A stretch of 64,000 nt of DNA from positions 1-64,000 of the forward strand of contig CASEKE010000004.1 of assembly GCA_949288415.1 (NCBI GenBank), given 5' to 3'. The first letter of the stretch is position 1, and the number at the start of each line of letters is the position of its first letter. Position numbers and translations under genes: made by a program. Positions 62,118 through 64,000 of this stretch are shown one piece after another. The notes under the pieces were generated by a model. That model saw only the letters and a program-made list of their open reading frames with translations, did not search any database and was not told the DNA's origin. The stretch comes from an uncultured Spirochaetales bacterium (GTDB taxonomy: Bacteria; Spirochaetota; Spirochaetia; Sphaerochaetales; Sphaerochaetaceae).

Positions 62118-63630
62118 TTTTCACCCCCGCCATCAGTATTCCGAGCTTTGCTCGGGTTGCGTCGTCGCGATCAAGGACCTGCTGGATCTGGCCTTTGTAG
62201 ATTACCGCAATTCTGTCCGAAAGATTCATTATCTCATCAAGTTCCTCGGAAATCAGCAGTATTCCTACCCCTTCCCTTCTCTTCTTGAGAAGCTCCTGAT
62301 GGATGAACTCCACTGCTCCCAGATCGAGTCCTCTCGTCGGATAGACCGCAATGATGAACTTCGCTCCGCGGGTAAGCTCGCGTGCAAGGATCACCTTCTG
62401 GATGTTTCCGCCCGAAAGCGCACCGCTTGCAGCATTGATTCCTGGAGCCCTGATATCGAAATCATCCTTGAGACGTACCGCATTCTCGTCTATCGATTTC
62501 CTTCTGAGCAGCCGCTTGAGCGAGAACGGTTTCTTCTCGACATCTTTGAGGACAAAGTTCTCCCTGAGCTGGAACTGGGGAACGATTCCCTCGATGTTCC
62601 TTTCTTCGGGTATGTATCCCATGCCCTCGCCTATGACCTGGTACGGAGTAAGGTTCTGTATCTCCTTGCCGAAGAAGCGGATGGTCCCGGACTCGGTCGC
62701 CCTGATTCCGTTTATGGCTTCCGCAAGTTCCCTCTGCCCGTTTCCGCTGACTCCGGCAAGCCCTACGATCTCACCGCTTCTTATTGCGAGGGAAAGCTTG
62801 TCAAGAGCCAGGTTGCCGCGATCGCCCCTTACGCAGAGGTCCGCAATGTCCAGAACGACCTCGCCATGCATGTCGGGTTCGCAATTCTTCGGAAGTTCGA
62901 CCTCGTGACCGGTCATCTTCGCGGCTATCTCGCCGGGAGAGTAGTCGTCGGTATTTCCGTTGAACACAACCTTGCCGTGGCGTAGTATAGTGACCTTGTT
63001 AGAGAGCGCCTTCACCTCCTGAAGCTTGTGGGATATGAAGATTATGCTCAGTTCCTTCGTCATGTTCCGAAGCAGCACGATGAGATCGTCCGTCTCCTGC
63101 GGAGTCAGTGCGCTGGTAGGCTCGTCGAGAATAAGGAATTTCGCGCCGAGAGAAAGCGTCTTTACCAGCTCGACGCGCTGTTGCTCACCGACAGAGAGCT
63201 GCCATATGTATGCATCGGGATTCACGGCAAGACCGTACTTCTCGCTGACCTCCACGACCCTGTCGCGGACCATTGCGAGATTGAGTATCCCATGCTTCCA
63301 TGCCTGCTTGAAGCCGAGTGCGACGTTCTCCGTGACGGTCATGTTCTGTACAAGCATATACTGCTGGTGGACCATGCCGAGTCCTGCGTTGAACGCGTCC
63401 TCGGGTCCACGGAAACGGACTTCCTCGCCGTTTATGAGTATGCGCCCCTCGTCCTGCTGGTAGATTCCCATGAGGATGTTCATCAGCGTGGTTTTTCCGG
63501 CACCGTTTTCGCCGACCAGGGCAAGGACATCGCCCTCGCCTACATCGATCGTGATGTCATCGCTCGCAAGCACTCCTGGAAAGCGCTTGGTGATATGTTC
63601 CATCCTCAGTGATCTTATTTTGTTTTCCAT
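62110..63630 (-). CDS. BMP-type ABC transporter ATP-binding protein (two ABC domains)
   Basis: A 506-residue ATPase with two fused ABC domains, as in RbsA or NupO. Domain 1 has VGENGAGKTTLMN, LSVGEQQRVELVK and LDEPTSAL. Domain 2 has GVSGNGQRELAEAI, a degenerate Walker A, and ALSGGNIQKVILARELT with YPTRGLDLGA. It powers the two permeases downstream. The first ATG at 63630 has no clear ribosome site; a second ATG nine codons later (EHITKRFPGV) is possible. Confidence 0.92.
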   Translation of the reverse strand: MENKIRSLRMEHITKRFPGVLASDDITIDVGEGDVLALVGENGAGKTTLMNILMGIYQQDEGRILINGEEVRFRGPEDAFNAGLGMVHQQYMLVQNMTVTENVALGFKQAWKHGILNLAMVRDRVVEVSEKYGLAVNPDAYIWQLSVGEQQRVELVKTLSLGAKFLILDEPTSALTPQETDDLIVLLRNMTKELSIIFISHKLQEVKALSNKVTILRHGKVVFNGNTDDYSPGEIAAKMTGHEVELPKNCEPDMHGEVVLDIADLCVRGDRGNLALDKLSLAIRSGEIVGLAGVSGNGQRELAEAINGIRATESGTIRFFGKEIQNLTPYQVIGEGMGYIPEERNIEGIVPQFQLRENFVLKDVEKKPFSLKRLLRRKSIDENAVRLKDDFDIRAPGINAASGALSGGNIQKVILARELTRGAKFIIAVYPTRGLDLGAVEFIHQELLKKRREGVGILLISEELDEIMNLSDRIAVIYKGQIQQVLDRDDATRAKLGILMAGVKNE

Positions 63631-63653
63631 ATTGTACCCAAAGTAGGAGAATC

Positions 63654-63684
63654 AAAGAAATGGGGACCCCAGAGGCGTCCCCAT
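63654..63684 (-). terminator. Hairpin between the BMP binding-protein and ATPase genes
   Basis: Minus-strand stem ATGGGGAC/GTCCCCAT with a 9-base loop, then TTCTTT. As in many ABC operons, partial read-through would give more binding protein than ATPase. Confidence 0.75.
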
Positions 63685-63702
63685 CCTTCATCCTGCAAAT
63701 GA

Positions 63703-64000
63703 TCAGAGAGTGTTGTAATCGACTTCCTTCCAGTTGGAAAGGACACCAGGAGCAGCCTTGAAAGCCTCGAGAGCCTCATCCACGGCAGCCCGGATATCGT
63801 CCGTCACGACCGAAGAAAGCGCATCGTTGTACTCGAATACGAATCCGTCGTTGTTGAAGTTCATCGGGATGACCTCTCCTCCGAGGACTCCTTCCTGAAT
63901 CTTCTCGACCATGCCGACCACGACGGCCGCATAGTTGTAGGAGGATGCCGCTACGCACTTTGCCTTACCTTCCTCTGTGGTAAGCTGTGCGAGATCCTGT
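63703..64000 (-). CDS. BMP family substrate-binding protein (3' end only)
   Basis: The last 98 codons of a gene that starts beyond the window. SSYNYAAVVVGMVEKIQEG and GEVIPMNFNNDGFVFEYND match the C-terminal lobe of BMP/PnrA (TmpC) lipoproteins, which bind purine nucleosides in spirochaetes and other bacteria. It ends WKEVDYNTL. It is the first gene of the nucleoside importer operon, separated from the ATPase by a hairpin. Confidence 0.88.
   Translation of the reverse strand, partial: QDLAQLTTEEGKAKCVAASSYNYAAVVVGMVEKIQEGVLGGEVIPMNFNNDGFVFEYNDALSSVVTDDIRAAVDEALEAFKAAPGVLSNWKEVDYNTL

Overview
The window is a densely packed bacterial chromosome segment of about 55% GC by eye. Overlapping stop/start codons are frequent and there is no sign of phage, insertion sequence or CRISPR. 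The gene content points to a free-living or gut-associated spirochaete, probably Sphaerochaeta-like: a DUF4105 protein fused to a likely outer-membrane barrel, a treponemal UPF0164/FadL-like protein behind a lipoprotein, many ABC importers, and complete purine and branched-chain amino acid pathways that host-restricted treponemes lack. This assignment is an inference from gene content; no rRNA gene lies in the window.

Layout. 0-3 kb: tail of a maltose-type permease, a LacI regulator and 4-alpha-glucanotransferase. 3-5.3 kb: tRNA-Val(GAC), an RlmD-like rRNA methylase and an orphan amino-acid-binding protein. 5.3-11.8 kb: DUF3307 protein, esterase, two MATE exporters, YaaA, a cytidylate-kinase-like protein and a divergent MarR regulator. 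11.8-19.5 kb: a peptide-use operon (OppABCDF-type importer, MBL hydrolase, histidine phosphatase, M18 aminopeptidase). 19.6-28.1 kb: single genes and small operons (isochorismatase-like hydrolase, Vsr, Gfo/Idh/MocA oxidoreductase, DUF4105 protein, lipoprotein plus UPF0164-like protein, ABC-F ATPase, S51 peptidase). 28.1-33.1 kb: a whole sugar phosphotransferase system (licT, IIA, EI, HPr, IICB) under its own antiterminator. 33.1-37.6 kb: NhaC antiporter, PIG-L deacetylase, uridine-kinase-like protein, ManA. 37.6-47.3 kb: an eight-gene ilv-leu operon. 47.5-58.6 kb: a nine-gene pur operon. 58.7-64 kb: a stand-alone GltD-like flavoprotein and a BMP-type nucleoside ABC importer.

How the genes work together. 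The pur operon encodes most of the route from PRPP to IMP, but its last two steps use a stand-alone AICAR transformylase and a PurO-type IMP cyclohydrolase instead of fused PurH. The ilv-leu operon carries every step from pyruvate to valine and to 2-ketoisocaproate except the final transaminase. It is preceded by a textbook attenuator: a 26-residue leader peptide rich in Leu, Val and Ile codons, then competing hairpins. The PTS operon has a LicT-type RNA antiterminator site overlapping a terminator. Its HPr has Arg where the regulatory Ser46 should be.

The most striking regulatory pattern is a set of five genes without usable Shine-Dalgarno sites whose -10 promoter hexamers lie exactly 6-7 bases before the start codon. 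This predicts leaderless mRNAs.
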